Assembly: GCA_042091495.1 (NCBI GenBank) | Contig: JBELHJ010000005.1 | Span: forward strand, 1 to 64,000 | Length of the DNA: 64,000 nt | Reading direction: 5' to 3' | Source: JBELHJ01 sp042091495 | GTDB lineage: Bacteria > Bacteroidota > Bacteroidia > Flavobacteriales > Flavobacteriaceae | Shown: positions 53,157-62,670 of the stretch, one piece after another | Position numbering within the stretch: position 1 is the stretch's first letter | Layout of the letters: every line of letters starts with the position of its first letter | The notes under the pieces: generated by a model | The model's database searches: none | What the model was told of the DNA's origin: nothing | The model's input: the letters and a program-made list of their open reading frames with translations, nothing else | Position numbers and translations under genes: made by a program

Positions 53157-53933
53157 TTAGCGTCGTTTGCTGTTACTCTTGTTAAGGACTTTGTATTCTT
53201 CATAGCACTCGCTGATAGCATCAAGTACCTGTAGGTCATTAGCTGCCTCAATAAAGTCTACAGAATAATTACACTCACTAATTAGCTTTTCAAGGTCGAA
53301 GCGGTTGATATTAAGAAGCACCATCAGCATTTCTCTGTCGTATCTGCTGGCCAGTTGTTTTCTTATGTTGTCGTCCTGCTTCATTTTCTTGAGCTTTTTT
53401 AGCTCATTAGGTTTTTTACCAAAGATGCCGTGCATGAAGTCTAGCGGATTAAATACTGCCCCCAAAACTTTTGAAATCCCAGAGGTGTTTTTACCCGCTT
53501 CATACCCTTTATTAGATAAACCCGATATGCTATAGCGGTAATTGGATTTAATGGGCACTTGCTTGACATCTACCTCTAAATAACCCGTAAGAATGAGCTG
53601 GTTCACGACCACTTCTTCAAGAGCTAAGGCCAATTCAGTCATTTCTATTTTGGTTTCACCAAACTTGATCCAGTCGTTGGTGACTCTTACTTTAATAGAT
53701 TTATAACCCAGATAGGAGAGGTGTAAGGTGTCGTTAGCGGTGGCTTCAATCTCAAATTTACCTGTACCATCGGTAGCTGTTCCAGTTACCTGATTTAGAT
53801 TGACAATATTCACCGCCTCCATAGGTGCATTGGTAGAGGTGCTATAGATAACGCCTTTTACTATCGTAGTATCTTGTCCATATGCAATTAAGGTATTGAC
53901 AATCAGAATACAACAAAGTAAAAGGCGTTTCAT
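53157..53933 (-). CDS. Secreted protein with carboxypeptidase-regulatory-like domain
   Basis: This 258-residue exported protein has a signal peptide of about 19 residues. It carries a CarboxypepD_reg-like beta-sandwich (about 22-95; GVIYSTSTNAPMEAVNIVN and LHLSYLGYKSIKV), as found at the N-terminus of many TonB-dependent receptors. The remainder is helical and charged, without a receptor barrel. The domain usually occurs in larger outer-membrane proteins, so this stand-alone form is of unknown function. Confidence 0.82.
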   Translation of the reverse strand: MKRLLLCCILIVNTLIAYGQDTTIVKGVIYSTSTNAPMEAVNIVNLNQVTGTATDGTGKFEIEATANDTLHLSYLGYKSIKVRVTNDWIKFGETKIEMTELALALEEVVVNQLILTGYLEVDVKQVPIKSNYRYSISGLSNKGYEAGKNTSGISKVLGAVFNPLDFMHGIFGKKPNELKKLKKMKQDDNIRKQLASRYDREMLMVLLNINRFDLEKLISECNYSVDFIEAANDLQVLDAISECYEEYKVLNKSNSKRR

Positions 53934-54046
53934 AGGTATAACAAGTAGTTTTAAGAGTACTAATCTAAGTTAATTTTAAAAATCTACCTTATAATTAACC
54001 AAATTTTATGGTATTAAATCCAGCTTTATTAAAGCTAAATTTTCCT

Positions 54047-55807
54047 TTAGCGTCTGCTACGTCTTGGACGCGAAGACGATTTTCCAGAGCGGTCAGATTT
54101 GGAATTTCTCCCGCGTCTTGAATCCGACTTAGCACCTCTAAAATTACCACCGTCGTTACCAAAGCGTTTCCCAGATTTATTGCGATTGCGATTACGTGAT
54201 CTTCCACGGTCACGCTCCCTGTTTTCGGTAACTTCAACACTTACAACACGGTCGTTTACTTTAATGCCGTTAAGTGTTTGTAATACTTTTTCGGCAAGGT
54301 TGTTTTCCACATTAAAGAAGGAAAAGGTGTTTTTTGTATCCACTTTAAACACATCGTCACGACCCAGTTTAAGCTCACCTTTCAAGAAATCTTTCATACT
54401 CATCCAAGTGAAGCCATCTTTACTTCCCAGGTTAATAAAGAATCTTGTGGAGTCGGCACTAATTTCTTTATGACTGCCTTTATCGCTCACGTTAATATCG
54501 TGGGATTTCTTATAGTAGTTATAAAAACGGTTAAATTCTACGGAGAAGAATTTTTTAATCAATTCCTCTTTAGAGCTCTCCTCAAACAAACTGTTGATAC
54601 TATCAATAAACGGATCAATCTCATGATTGATTTCGGTATGGTTTACTTTGTTGGCTAAAGACATGAGTTGCACTTCACAAATGGCCTTTCCATCGGGGAT
54701 GTCTTTTTTATTGAACTCCTTTTTTATAATACGCTCAATACTTTTTATTTTACGCAGTTCACTTTTAGTAGCAATTACCATAGAAATCCCTGTTTTACCA
54801 GCACGTCCGGTTCTACCACTACGGTGGGTATAGGTTTCAATTTCGTCTGGTAACTGGTAGTGTAACACATGGGTGATGTTATCCACATCAATCCCTCGAG
54901 CCGCCACATCGGTAGCAACCAACATTTGAATTTGTTTATTTCTAAACGACTTCATTACTAAATCACGCTGGTTCTGCGATAAATCGCCATGCAATGCTCC
55001 CGCATTATAGCCGTCTTCAATCAATTTTTCGGCTACTTTTTGGGTATCGCGTTTGGTACGACAAAATATTACCGAGAAGATATCTGGGTTAAAGTCGGCT
55101 AAACGCTTTAGTGCTAAATAGCGGTCTCTGGCACCAACCATATAATACTCGTGAGAGACGTTTTGACTCCCTTGGTTTTTGGTCCCCACTGTAATTTCAT
55201 GCGGGCTGTGCATGAATTTCTTAGCAATTGTAGACACCTCTTTTGGCATGGTTGCACTAAATAACCAGGTACTTTTCTCGTTGGGCGTATGCGATAAAAT
55301 ATCGTTAATATCTTCATAGAACCCCATGTTTAGCATCTCATCAGCCTCATCTAAGACACAGTATTCTATTTTGGAAATGTTTACCATTTTTCTGGAAATC
55401 ATATCCTTCATTCGCCCTGGCGTGGCTACAATAATTTGGGCGCCTTTTTTAACTTTATTTGCTTGGTCTGAAATACTGGCACCACCATAAATAGCGGTTA
55501 CATTAAGACCTTTGTAATATTTGCCATAGGCATTCATCTCGTTGGTGATTTGCAAGCACAATTCACGGGTTGGTGATAATATTAAGCCTTGGGTAGTGCG
55601 GCTTTCCACATCAATTTTTTGCAGCATGGGAAATCCAAAGGCTGCAGTTTTACCTGTACCGGTTTGTGCCAGTGCAATTAAATCTGTTTCTTCGTCTAAT
55701 AAAACGGGAATGGCTTTTTCCTGTACCTCACTGGGTGTTTCAAAGCCAAGGTCGGTTATGGCCTGAAGTAAAGTCTCGTTAAGGCCTAACGCTTTAAATT
55801 TTGTCAT
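54047..55807 (-). CDS. DEAD-box ATP-dependent RNA helicase with basic tail
   Basis: This 586-residue RNA helicase has AQTGTGKT (47-54), VLDEADEML, FSATMPKE and HRSGRTGRAGKTG in standard order. After the two RecA-like domains, residues of about 455-530 look like a DbpA-type RNA-recognition domain. The final 50 or so residues are rich in Arg, Gly, Ser and Lys, an RNA-binding tail seen in cold-adapted DeaD/CsdA-like helicases. A 150-base leader precedes the gene, room for temperature-dependent control of the kind known for csdA. Confidence 0.93.
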   Translation of the reverse strand: MTKFKALGLNETLLQAITDLGFETPSEVQEKAIPVLLDEETDLIALAQTGTGKTAAFGFPMLQKIDVESRTTQGLILSPTRELCLQITNEMNAYGKYYKGLNVTAIYGGASISDQANKVKKGAQIIVATPGRMKDMISRKMVNISKIEYCVLDEADEMLNMGFYEDINDILSHTPNEKSTWLFSATMPKEVSTIAKKFMHSPHEITVGTKNQGSQNVSHEYYMVGARDRYLALKRLADFNPDIFSVIFCRTKRDTQKVAEKLIEDGYNAGALHGDLSQNQRDLVMKSFRNKQIQMLVATDVAARGIDVDNITHVLHYQLPDEIETYTHRSGRTGRAGKTGISMVIATKSELRKIKSIERIIKKEFNKKDIPDGKAICEVQLMSLANKVNHTEINHEIDPFIDSINSLFEESSKEELIKKFFSVEFNRFYNYYKKSHDINVSDKGSHKEISADSTRFFINLGSKDGFTWMSMKDFLKGELKLGRDDVFKVDTKNTFSFFNVENNLAEKVLQTLNGIKVNDRVVSVEVTENRERDRGRSRNRNRNKSGKRFGNDGGNFRGAKSDSRRGRNSKSDRSGKSSSRPRRSRR

Positions 55808-55957
55808 TGTTACTTTTAAGTATCCGATTATGTTATGTTAGTGTTACATAAAGAAGCGAATCGACATACTTAACCATAATACTTCTAGTAACACGTCCTC
55901 ATTCTGAGAGGGTTAAACTCTAAATCTGAGTTTCAGCGTGCAAAGATAGGCTTTTAT

Positions 55958-56539
55958 TTAGATATCGACTGATTTTAAGAAGTTTATCAGTTTTTTCACA
56001 GCGCGGCCGCGGTGGCTGATGTCATTTTTCACCGCCATAGATAACTCAGCAAAAGTTTGCTCAAAGCCATCGGGTTGAAAAATAGGGTCGTAGCCAAATC
56101 CTTTGTCGCCATGACGTTCTCTAGTGATTTCACCTTCACAAATGCCGGTAAATTGGTGTAGTTTATCGTCTATACGTAATGAGATAACCGTTTTAAAATG
56201 CGCCTTGCGGTTGGGTTGGTCTTTTAGAGCCGCCAATAATTTGGTCATGTTGGCTTCACTAGATTTTTCAGGACCAGCGTAGCGTGCTGCGTATACTCCG
56301 GGAGCTCCATTTAATGCATCAACTAATAAACCGGTATCATCAGCAAAACCATCCACACCGTAATGGGTTTTAATGTAATTTACTTTTTGGGCCGAGTTGC
56401 CTTCTATGGTGTCCTGTTCCTCGGGGATGTCCTCATGACAACCAATGGCATCAAGACCTAAAATGGTCATAGATTCTGGGACAGCGGCCTGAATTTCTTT
56501 CAGTTTATTGGGGTTATTTGTTGCAAAAACCAATTTCAT
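55958..56539 (-). CDS. rdgB: Non-canonical purine NTP pyrophosphatase (RdgB/HAM1)
   Basis: This enzyme hydrolyses dITP, XTP and related nucleotides, keeping them out of DNA. The N-terminal ATNNPNKLKEI, the ADDTGL block near 67 and SHRGRA near the C-terminus are diagnostic. At 193 residues it is standard. It is downstream of rlmH with a 10-base gap, so the two are probably cotranscribed. Confidence 0.95.
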   Translation of the reverse strand: MKLVFATNNPNKLKEIQAAVPESMTILGLDAIGCHEDIPEEQDTIEGNSAQKVNYIKTHYGVDGFADDTGLLVDALNGAPGVYAARYAGPEKSSEANMTKLLAALKDQPNRKAHFKTVISLRIDDKLHQFTGICEGEITRERHGDKGFGYDPIFQPDGFEQTFAELSMAVKNDISHRGRAVKKLINFLKSVDI

Positions 56540-56549
56540 AGTAAAGTGC

Positions 56550-57023
56550 TTATTGGTGGTGGTACGGTTCGTTTTTTAAAATGCTAAATCCACGGTACAA
56601 CTGTTCAATAAAAAACAAACGGACCATCTGGTGTGAGAAGGTCATGTTAGATAATGAAATTTTGGCATTGGCGCGTTGGTATAATTTATCCGAGAACCCG
56701 TAAGGCCCTCCAATAACAAATGTTACTTGTTTTACACCAGAGTTGAGGTGTTTTTGGAGGTATTTAGAAAAAGCCACCGAGTCGAACGCCTTGCCTTTTT
56801 CGTCTAACAAAATCAGATAGTCACTGGATTTGGTTTTTGCTATAATCAATTCGCCTTCTTTTTGTTTTTGTTGGCTTTCGCTCAGATTTTTGGCATTCTT
56901 GATATCGGGAATAATGGTATATTCAAATTTAATATAATGTGCTAAGCGTTTGGTGTAGTCATCAATGAGTGTTTGTAACGCATGGTGATCTGTTTTTCCT
57001 ACGGCGATGAGTTTTATTTGCAT
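56550..57023 (-). CDS. rlmH: 23S rRNA pseudouridine1915 N3-methyltransferase
   Basis: This SPOUT methyltransferase of 157 residues modifies helix 69 of 23S rRNA. YLILLDEKGKAFDS, FVIGGPYGF and the trefoil-knot segment SLSNMTFSHQMVRL followed by EQLYRGFSILKNEPYHH are characteristic. It is the first gene of the rlmH-rdgB unit and is divergent from nadC, with 96 bases between starts. Confidence 0.95.
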   Translation of the reverse strand: MQIKLIAVGKTDHHALQTLIDDYTKRLAHYIKFEYTIIPDIKNAKNLSESQQKQKEGELIIAKTKSSDYLILLDEKGKAFDSVAFSKYLQKHLNSGVKQVTFVIGGPYGFSDKLYQRANAKISLSNMTFSHQMVRLFFIEQLYRGFSILKNEPYHHQ

Positions 57024-57119
57024 GCCTACAAATTTAAAATTTTAAAGCAATTATAAAAGTCAGTTTATTGGCTTCATTTTTTGGTACAATTCTTATTTTT
57101 ACATCATAAACACCTGTCT

Positions 57120-57977
57120 ATGATTACTCCTGAAGCTCAGCAACATGAGATTTCCCTTTTAATAGCCAATGCCATACGTGAAGACGTGGGAGATGGTGAT
57201 CACAGTGCTTTGGCCTGTGTTCCCGAAACGGCCGTTGGTAAAGCGCAATTGTTGGTTAAAGAGGCAGGTATCATTGCTGGTGTGGCCTTTGCCCTGCAGG
57301 TATTTACTTATGTAGATTCAGGTTTGGAAGTCGATGTACATATTCCCGACGGCACTGCTGTTAGTCCTGGCGACATTGTACTTACGGTTAGTGGTTCGTC
57401 TCAGGCCATTTTAAAAGCCGAGCGCTTGGTTTTAAATGCCATGCAGCGCATGTCTGCTGTAGCTACTAAAACCGCGCAGTATGTTAAGTTGCTTAGTGGT
57501 ACAGATACGAAGTTATTGGATACCAGAAAAACCACACCTGGATTTCGGGTGCTCGAGAAACAGGCGGTCAAAATAGGAGGTGGTGAGAACCATCGTTTTG
57601 CTTTGTATGATTTGATCATGCTTAAGGATAATCACATCGATTTTTGTGGCGGGATTACCGCTGCTATAGCAAAGACGCAATCTTACTTAAAGCGTTTGGG
57701 TAAAGATTTAAAAATTATTGTAGAAGCCCGTGATCTGGATGAAGTACGCGAAATTTTAGAGAGTGATGGGGTATACCGTATTCTATTGGATAACTTTAGT
57801 TTTGAAGATACTAAAACTGCTGTAGCGCTTATCGGAGACCGCTGTCTTACGGAGTCTTCAGGGAATATTAACGAGACCACGATCAGGCAGTATGCAGACT
57901 GTGGTGTGAATTACATTTCATCAGGGGCCTTAACCCATTCGGTGTCTAATTTGGATTTAAGTTTAAAAGCCGTGTAG
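57120..57977 (+). CDS. nadC: Nicotinate-nucleotide pyrophosphorylase (carboxylating)
   Basis: This enzyme converts quinolinate and PRPP to nicotinate mononucleotide in NAD synthesis. DTRKTTPGFRVLEKQAVKIGG near 135, HRFALYDLIMLKDNH and the C-terminal NYISSGALTHS are characteristic. I use the ATG at 57120 (285 residues), because an in-frame TTG at 57081 adds only residues without family similarity. The stop is immediately followed by the ATG of a YihY-family gene. Confidence 0.93.
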   Translation: MITPEAQQHEISLLIANAIREDVGDGDHSALACVPETAVGKAQLLVKEAGIIAGVAFALQVFTYVDSGLEVDVHIPDGTAVSPGDIVLTVSGSSQAILKAERLVLNAMQRMSAVATKTAQYVKLLSGTDTKLLDTRKTTPGFRVLEKQAVKIGGGENHRFALYDLIMLKDNHIDFCGGITAAIAKTQSYLKRLGKDLKIIVEARDLDEVREILESDGVYRILLDNFSFEDTKTAVALIGDRCLTESSGNINETTIRQYADCGVNYISSGALTHSVSNLDLSLKAV

Positions 57978-58931
57978 ATGTCAGAAACTCCGCCATCCAA
58001 GTTATTCAGTTACCGCCTAGTTAAAACACTATGGACTTTTTTGGGGGGTATCAAGCTGCCAGGATTTAGCGGATTGACCTTATTAGACTTATTAAAACTC
58101 TACACCTTAGGTATTGCTAAGGGGGCTATTTCTACTAGAGCTTCGGCCATTGCTTTTAGTTTTTTTATGGCCATTTTCCCGTTTTTACTTTTTGTGCTGT
58201 TTTTAATTCCTATTATACCCATAGTTGGTTTTGAACAAGAGTTTATGGCGTTTTTAGAAAGCTTCTTACCGCCACAGACCAGTGACTTTTTCTTTGACAA
58301 TATATTTGGCAATCTGAACAGTGGACAAACCCAAGGGGGGGTGCTGTCTTCGGTATTTTTATTATCTATTTTGTTAATGGCTAACGGGGTAAATGCCGTA
58401 TTTACGGGTTTTGAGACCTCTTACCACGAACAGCTGAGTCGGAATTTTTTTAAACAATACCTTTATGCTCTTGGGGTGGCCTTACTGTTGGCTTTTTTAT
58501 TAGTGATCACTGTAGCCTTCTGGGGTTACTTTGAAATCTATGTCATCCAAAACATTCACGAGCAATTGGAGCTGCGGGGAATTACTTCCTCAGAATCGGA
58601 ATTAATTTGGGCCAAAGCCGGTAAATACCTCTTTTTTGTGCTTATTGTATATGTGGCCACTGCTATACTGTATTATTATGGCACTTCAGAAGGAAAGGCG
58701 TTGCGCTTTTTCTCGGCTGGCGCACTCTTAACTACCATTCTTATAATTCTTACGTCCTATTTATTTGGCGTTTACATTAATAACTTTTCAAATTACAACG
58801 AGTTGTATGGTTCTATAGGGGCTTTACTGATTTTGTTATTTTATTTATGGCTTAATGCCAATATCTTGTTGTTGGGTTATGAGCTCAATGCGTCGTTAAC
58901 CCTTTTAAAAAAGCGTCAGACTACCACCTAA
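57978..58931 (+). CDS. YihY/BrkB-family inner membrane protein
   Basis: This 317-residue membrane protein has about six helices. ISTRASAIAFSFFMAIFPFL near residues 52-71 and GSIGALLILLFYLWLNANIL near 279-298 are typical of the YihY/BrkB family. Once annotated as ribonuclease BN, the family has no agreed function. It begins directly after the nadC stop and is followed by priA after 32 bases, suggesting one operon. Confidence 0.9.
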   Translation: MSETPPSKLFSYRLVKTLWTFLGGIKLPGFSGLTLLDLLKLYTLGIAKGAISTRASAIAFSFFMAIFPFLLFVLFLIPIIPIVGFEQEFMAFLESFLPPQTSDFFFDNIFGNLNSGQTQGGVLSSVFLLSILLMANGVNAVFTGFETSYHEQLSRNFFKQYLYALGVALLLAFLLVITVAFWGYFEIYVIQNIHEQLELRGITSSESELIWAKAGKYLFFVLIVYVATAILYYYGTSEGKALRFFSAGALLTTILIILTSYLFGVYINNFSNYNELYGSIGALLILLFYLWLNANILLLGYELNASLTLLKKRQTTT

Positions 58932-58963
58932 CGCTTTAAATCTTTTAAAACCTTAAACTGCTG

Positions 58964-61411
58964 TTGCATTATATAGACGTCATACTGCCTTTACCATTAA
59001 AACACACCTTTACGTACCAGGTGTCTGCTACCGAGGCGGCATTTTTAAAACCCGGTATGCGGGTGGCCGTACCGTTTGGTAAAAGTAAGATCTATACCGG
59101 ATTGGTAAGTGCGGTTCATGACACCCCACCTCAGGGGTACGAGGCCAAAGACATTCATCAGATTTTGGATGAGGTGCCTTTAGTCACCGCATTACAATTG
59201 CAATTATGGCAATGGATTTCGGCTTATTATATGTGTAAAGTGGGCGAAGTCATGAAAGCGGCGCTACCCAGTAGTTTTTTATTAGAGAGTGAAACGGTGG
59301 TGCGCTTACAACCTGATGTTGACGTAGATACAGTGGCTTTAGATGACGATGCTTTCTTGGTATATCAGGGTTTACAACTGGAACCCGAAATGCGGGTCCA
59401 GGATATGAGTCGGATTGTACCCAAACAGCGTGCTTTAAAAGTGCTGAACCGTTTAATACAACAAGGGGTGGTAGAGCGCGTAGAAACCGTCTATGAAAAG
59501 TATACACCTAAAACGGTGCGGTTTGTAAAATTGGCTGAAGAATACTACGAAGATGCCGCCTTACAAGATTTATTACAGCAATTACAACGGGCCAAAAAAC
59601 AACATGCGGTGATCATGCAGTTGTTTTGTATGGACTATAAGCAAGGGGTGAAAGTGGGTGCTTTAACTGCCAAAGCTCAGGTCTCTGCCGGGGTGGTTAA
59701 AAGCTTAATTGATAAACGCATTTTAGAGGTTTTTGAACAGGCCGAAGATCGGGTAACCGCTGTGGCTGCTGCCGCAGATTACAGCATTGAATTATCGGCG
59801 CCACAAGCCTCTGCTAAAACGGCTATTAATGCAGCATTTAAAACCAAAGCAACCGTTTTATTACATGGGGTTACCGCTTCCGGTAAGACCGAGGTTTATA
59901 TCAAACTCATAGAAGCTTATTTAGAAGAACACAGCGGGCAAGTCCTGTATCTGTTACCCGAGATTGCTTTAACCACACAAATTGTAAAGCGCTTACAGCT
60001 GTATTTTGGCGAACAGATTTTGGTGTTTCACTCCAAGTACAATCTCAACGAGCGCGCCGAGGTGTGGCAGCATGTGCTGCAAGGCTCGCCAAAAGCCCGT
60101 GTGATTATCGGGGCACGTTCTTCAGTATTACTACCGTTTCAGGATTTGGGACTTATTATTGTGGATGAAGAACACGAGCAGTCTTTCAAACAATTTGATC
60201 CGGCACCGCGATATCATGCCCGAGATGTGGCTTTGGTATTGGGACGTTTTTCAAATGCCAAGGTGTTGTTAGGTTCGGCCACTCCGGCTTTAGAAACCTA
60301 TTACAATTGTAGGCAAGGTAAATACGGTCTGGTGACTTTAGACCAACGTTATAATAACATACTCCCTCCGGTGATTGAGTTGGTGGACTTGAAAGATAAA
60401 TACAAGCGTAAACGCATGACCGGTCATTTTAGCGATGTGCTTATGGAACACATGCAGGCCGTGTTAAAAGCGGGTAAGCAGGTGATTCTGTTTCAGAACC
60501 GCCGCGGTTATTCCCCGGTTTTGGAATGTAAAACCTGCGGGCACACGCCACAGTGTCCGCATTGTGATGTGAGTCTCACGGTGCATAAATACAGCAATCA
60601 ATTACGTTGCCACTACTGTTCTTATCACATCGCCATGCAAAGCCGTTGTTTGTCTTGTCACGGTCATGATTTGGATACCAAAGGTTTGGGTACCGAGCAG
60701 ATTGAAGCCGAACTACAGCAGTATTTTCCCGACTACAAAAGCGGCCGTATGGATTTAGATACCACCCGGGGTAAGCACGGTTACGATAAAATAATTAATG
60801 CATTTCAAGATCAAAAGATTCAGATTCTGGTTGGTACGCAAATGCTCACCAAAGGTTTGGATTTTAGGAACGTGGCTTTGGTAGGGGTACTTAATGCCGA
60901 CAACTTATTAAACTTTCCGGATTTCAGAGCCCACGAGCGCAGTTTCCAATTGTTGTTACAAGTCGCAGGGCGCAGTGGTCGCAGTGCTGAACGCGGTAAC
61001 GTATTGATTCAATCTTATAACCCATTACACAATATCTTACAGCAAGTGGCTGCTCATGATTACGAGGCCATGTTTATCGAACAGATGCAGGAGCGTCATG
61101 ATTTTAAATACCCGCCTACCTTTAAACTCATTAAGCTGTTGTTTAAACACAAAGATTTCAATCTGGTGAATACGGCAGCCTCTTGGTTTGCAGAGGCGCT
61201 GCGCCAAAGTTACGGACCTCAGGTGTTAGGGCCTGAGTTTCCCCCAGTATCCCGAATTCGTAATCAGTATCATAAGCACCTCATACTGAAGGTCTATCCA
61301 GGGCAATCACTAAGTGCAGCCAAAAATCGCTTACACCGCTTACACAACAGCTTCCAGTCTATTGGAGCACTGCGTGCGGTGCGTGTAATTTTTAATGTGG
61401 ATCCTTACTAA
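58964..61411 (+). CDS. priA: Primosomal helicase PriA
   Basis: PriA reloads the replicative helicase at stalled forks. The 815-residue protein begins with the family opening IDVILPLPLKHTFTY, using a TTG codon at 58964 as start. Walker A is GVTASGKTEVY, the Walker B box is DEEHEQ, and eight cysteines in the 525-565 region (C-x-x-C pairs) form the two zinc sites between the helicase lobes. GTEQIEAEL and QVAGRSGR follow. Base composition is distinctly richer in G+C than in the left half of the window. Confidence 0.95.
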   Translation: MHYIDVILPLPLKHTFTYQVSATEAAFLKPGMRVAVPFGKSKIYTGLVSAVHDTPPQGYEAKDIHQILDEVPLVTALQLQLWQWISAYYMCKVGEVMKAALPSSFLLESETVVRLQPDVDVDTVALDDDAFLVYQGLQLEPEMRVQDMSRIVPKQRALKVLNRLIQQGVVERVETVYEKYTPKTVRFVKLAEEYYEDAALQDLLQQLQRAKKQHAVIMQLFCMDYKQGVKVGALTAKAQVSAGVVKSLIDKRILEVFEQAEDRVTAVAAAADYSIELSAPQASAKTAINAAFKTKATVLLHGVTASGKTEVYIKLIEAYLEEHSGQVLYLLPEIALTTQIVKRLQLYFGEQILVFHSKYNLNERAEVWQHVLQGSPKARVIIGARSSVLLPFQDLGLIIVDEEHEQSFKQFDPAPRYHARDVALVLGRFSNAKVLLGSATPALETYYNCRQGKYGLVTLDQRYNNILPPVIELVDLKDKYKRKRMTGHFSDVLMEHMQAVLKAGKQVILFQNRRGYSPVLECKTCGHTPQCPHCDVSLTVHKYSNQLRCHYCSYHIAMQSRCLSCHGHDLDTKGLGTEQIEAELQQYFPDYKSGRMDLDTTRGKHGYDKIINAFQDQKIQILVGTQMLTKGLDFRNVALVGVLNADNLLNFPDFRAHERSFQLLLQVAGRSGRSAERGNVLIQSYNPLHNILQQVAAHDYEAMFIEQMQERHDFKYPPTFKLIKLLFKHKDFNLVNTAASWFAEALRQSYGPQVLGPEFPPVSRIRNQYHKHLILKVYPGQSLSAAKNRLHRLHNSFQSIGALRAVRVIFNVDPY

Positions 61412-61444
61412 GTTGGATTTAAAGTTTGCTGCAAAAGTGAATTA

Positions 61445-62140
61445 CTAAAGATTACTTAGCGCTTCCATTAAAGTCGATTTCTTATTCCGGCTTAAAGGAA
61501 TTTCTACAGTACCTACTTCAACATTTTTAGAATTAAAGCGATCAATCTTTTCCAAACTCACAATGTATGATTTGTGGATGCGTAAAAAACGGCCTTCTGG
61601 CAACTCTTTTTCAAAAGCTTTCATGGTAGAGAGTACCACATGAGACTGGTCTTTAGTGACGACTTTCACATAATCTCCTAAGGCTTCAACCCATTTGATA
61701 TCGTTTACGTAGACTTTACGTTTTTTGAGGTTGCTTTTTACAAAAATATAATCTTCGTCAGGCTCGGTATAGTTTTGTTTGAGTTTAACTTGTGCAATGG
61801 CTTTTTCAACAGCGGTATTGAACAGGCCTGCATTAAGGGGTTTTTTTAGATACGCAACAGCGTCGTAATTAAACGCTTTAAACGCATGTTCGGTTTTACC
61901 CGTTACAAAAATAATTTCAGGGGAATTGTTGAGGACGTCCAGCAGTTGAAAGCCATTTAAAATAGGCATTTCAATGTCTAGAAAAATAAGGTCTACTTTA
62001 TGAGTATTGAGGCCTTTTTTAGTTTCTAGCGCACTGGAATACTGGGCTACAAGCTCAAGAGCGGGGTGGTCTTCAACTAATTTTGTGATAGCGAGACGTT
62101 GAATGGCTGAGTCATCTACTACTATACATTTTAGCTGCAT
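61445..62140 (-). CDS. LytTR-family response regulator
   Basis: This two-domain regulator of 231 residues has a receiver (1-120; phospho-acceptor Asp55 in LIFLDIEMP) and a LytTR DNA-binding domain (about 130-231; VEALGDYVKVVT and RFLRIHKSYIVSL). No cognate LytS/YehU-type kinase lies beside it, so it is an orphan in this window. It is divergent from the ribosomal protein operon rpsF-rpsR-rplI, with 188 bases between starts. Confidence 0.92.
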   Translation of the reverse strand: MQLKCIVVDDSAIQRLAITKLVEDHPALELVAQYSSALETKKGLNTHKVDLIFLDIEMPILNGFQLLDVLNNSPEIIFVTGKTEHAFKAFNYDAVAYLKKPLNAGLFNTAVEKAIAQVKLKQNYTEPDEDYIFVKSNLKKRKVYVNDIKWVEALGDYVKVVTKDQSHVVLSTMKAFEKELPEGRFLRIHKSYIVSLEKIDRFNSKNVEVGTVEIPLSRNKKSTLMEALSNL

Positions 62141-62288
62141 AAAATATAGTTAAGGTTAAATTCATGTCAATGATAACTAAAAAATGGATTATAAACAACA
62201 GATTAACGGATAATCCATACTTTTATCGGACTTTGTTATGTACGAAAAAAACCACCCTTATAAATTATGTTTATTTTATAAAAAAGTG

Positions 62289-62296
62289 TATTTTTG
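62289..62296 (+). promoter_or_regulatory. Candidate -7 promoter element of rpsF operon
   Basis: TATTTTTG fits TAnnTTTG and lies 32 bases upstream of the rpsF start. A TG-rich -33 region lies near 62268. Confidence 0.5.
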
Positions 62297-62328
62297 CAGC
62301 CAAATTTTTAATAATTAAAATTCAATTT

Positions 62329-62667
62329 ATGAATCATTATGAAACTGTTTTCATCTTGAATCCCGTTTTATCTGAAACTCAGATAAAGGAAACAGTAAAG
62401 AAATACGAAGATTTTCTTGTTTCTAAAGGTGCTAAGATGATCGCTAAAGAAGATTGGGGCTTGAAAAAATTAGCGTATCCAATCCAGAACAAAAAGAGTG
62501 GTTTTTACCATTTATTTGAGTACACTGTAAGCGGTGAAGCTATCTCGGCCTTAGAGGTAGAGTTTAGACGTGACGAGCGTTTTATGCGTTACTTGACCGT
62601 AAAATTAGACAAGCATGCTATTGCTTGGGCAGAAAAGAGAAGAAACAGAAACAAACAAAAAGCGTAA
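62329..62667 (+). CDS. rpsF: 30S ribosomal protein bS6
   Basis: bS6 binds bS18 in the platform of the small subunit. The ATG at 62329 gives 112 residues starting MNHYETVFILNP, the usual family start; the upstream in-frame extension to 62164 includes the promoter and is rejected. LKKLAYPIQNKKSGFYHLFEY and RDERFMRYLTV are conserved. It is the first gene of a standard operon with rpsR and rplI. Confidence 0.96.
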   Translation: MNHYETVFILNPVLSETQIKETVKKYEDFLVSKGAKMIAKEDWGLKKLAYPIQNKKSGFYHLFEYTVSGEAISALEVEFRRDERFMRYLTVKLDKHAIAWAEKRRNRNKQKA

Positions 62668-62670
62668 TTT

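Noticed and set aside
53995..54240. Small minus-strand frame overlapping the helicase 3' end
   Set aside because: It is a different frame of the Arg/Gly-rich tail, with no independent start signal or family match.
54099..54473. Open frame on the plus strand inside the helicase tail (124 codons)
   Set aside because: Arises from the Arg/Ser-rich repeats of the helicase C-terminus; it has no start context or similarity.
62164..62328. N-terminal extension of bS6
   Set aside because: It would contain the promoter element at 62289-62296 and residues unrelated to the bS6 family; the family start matches the ATG at 62329.
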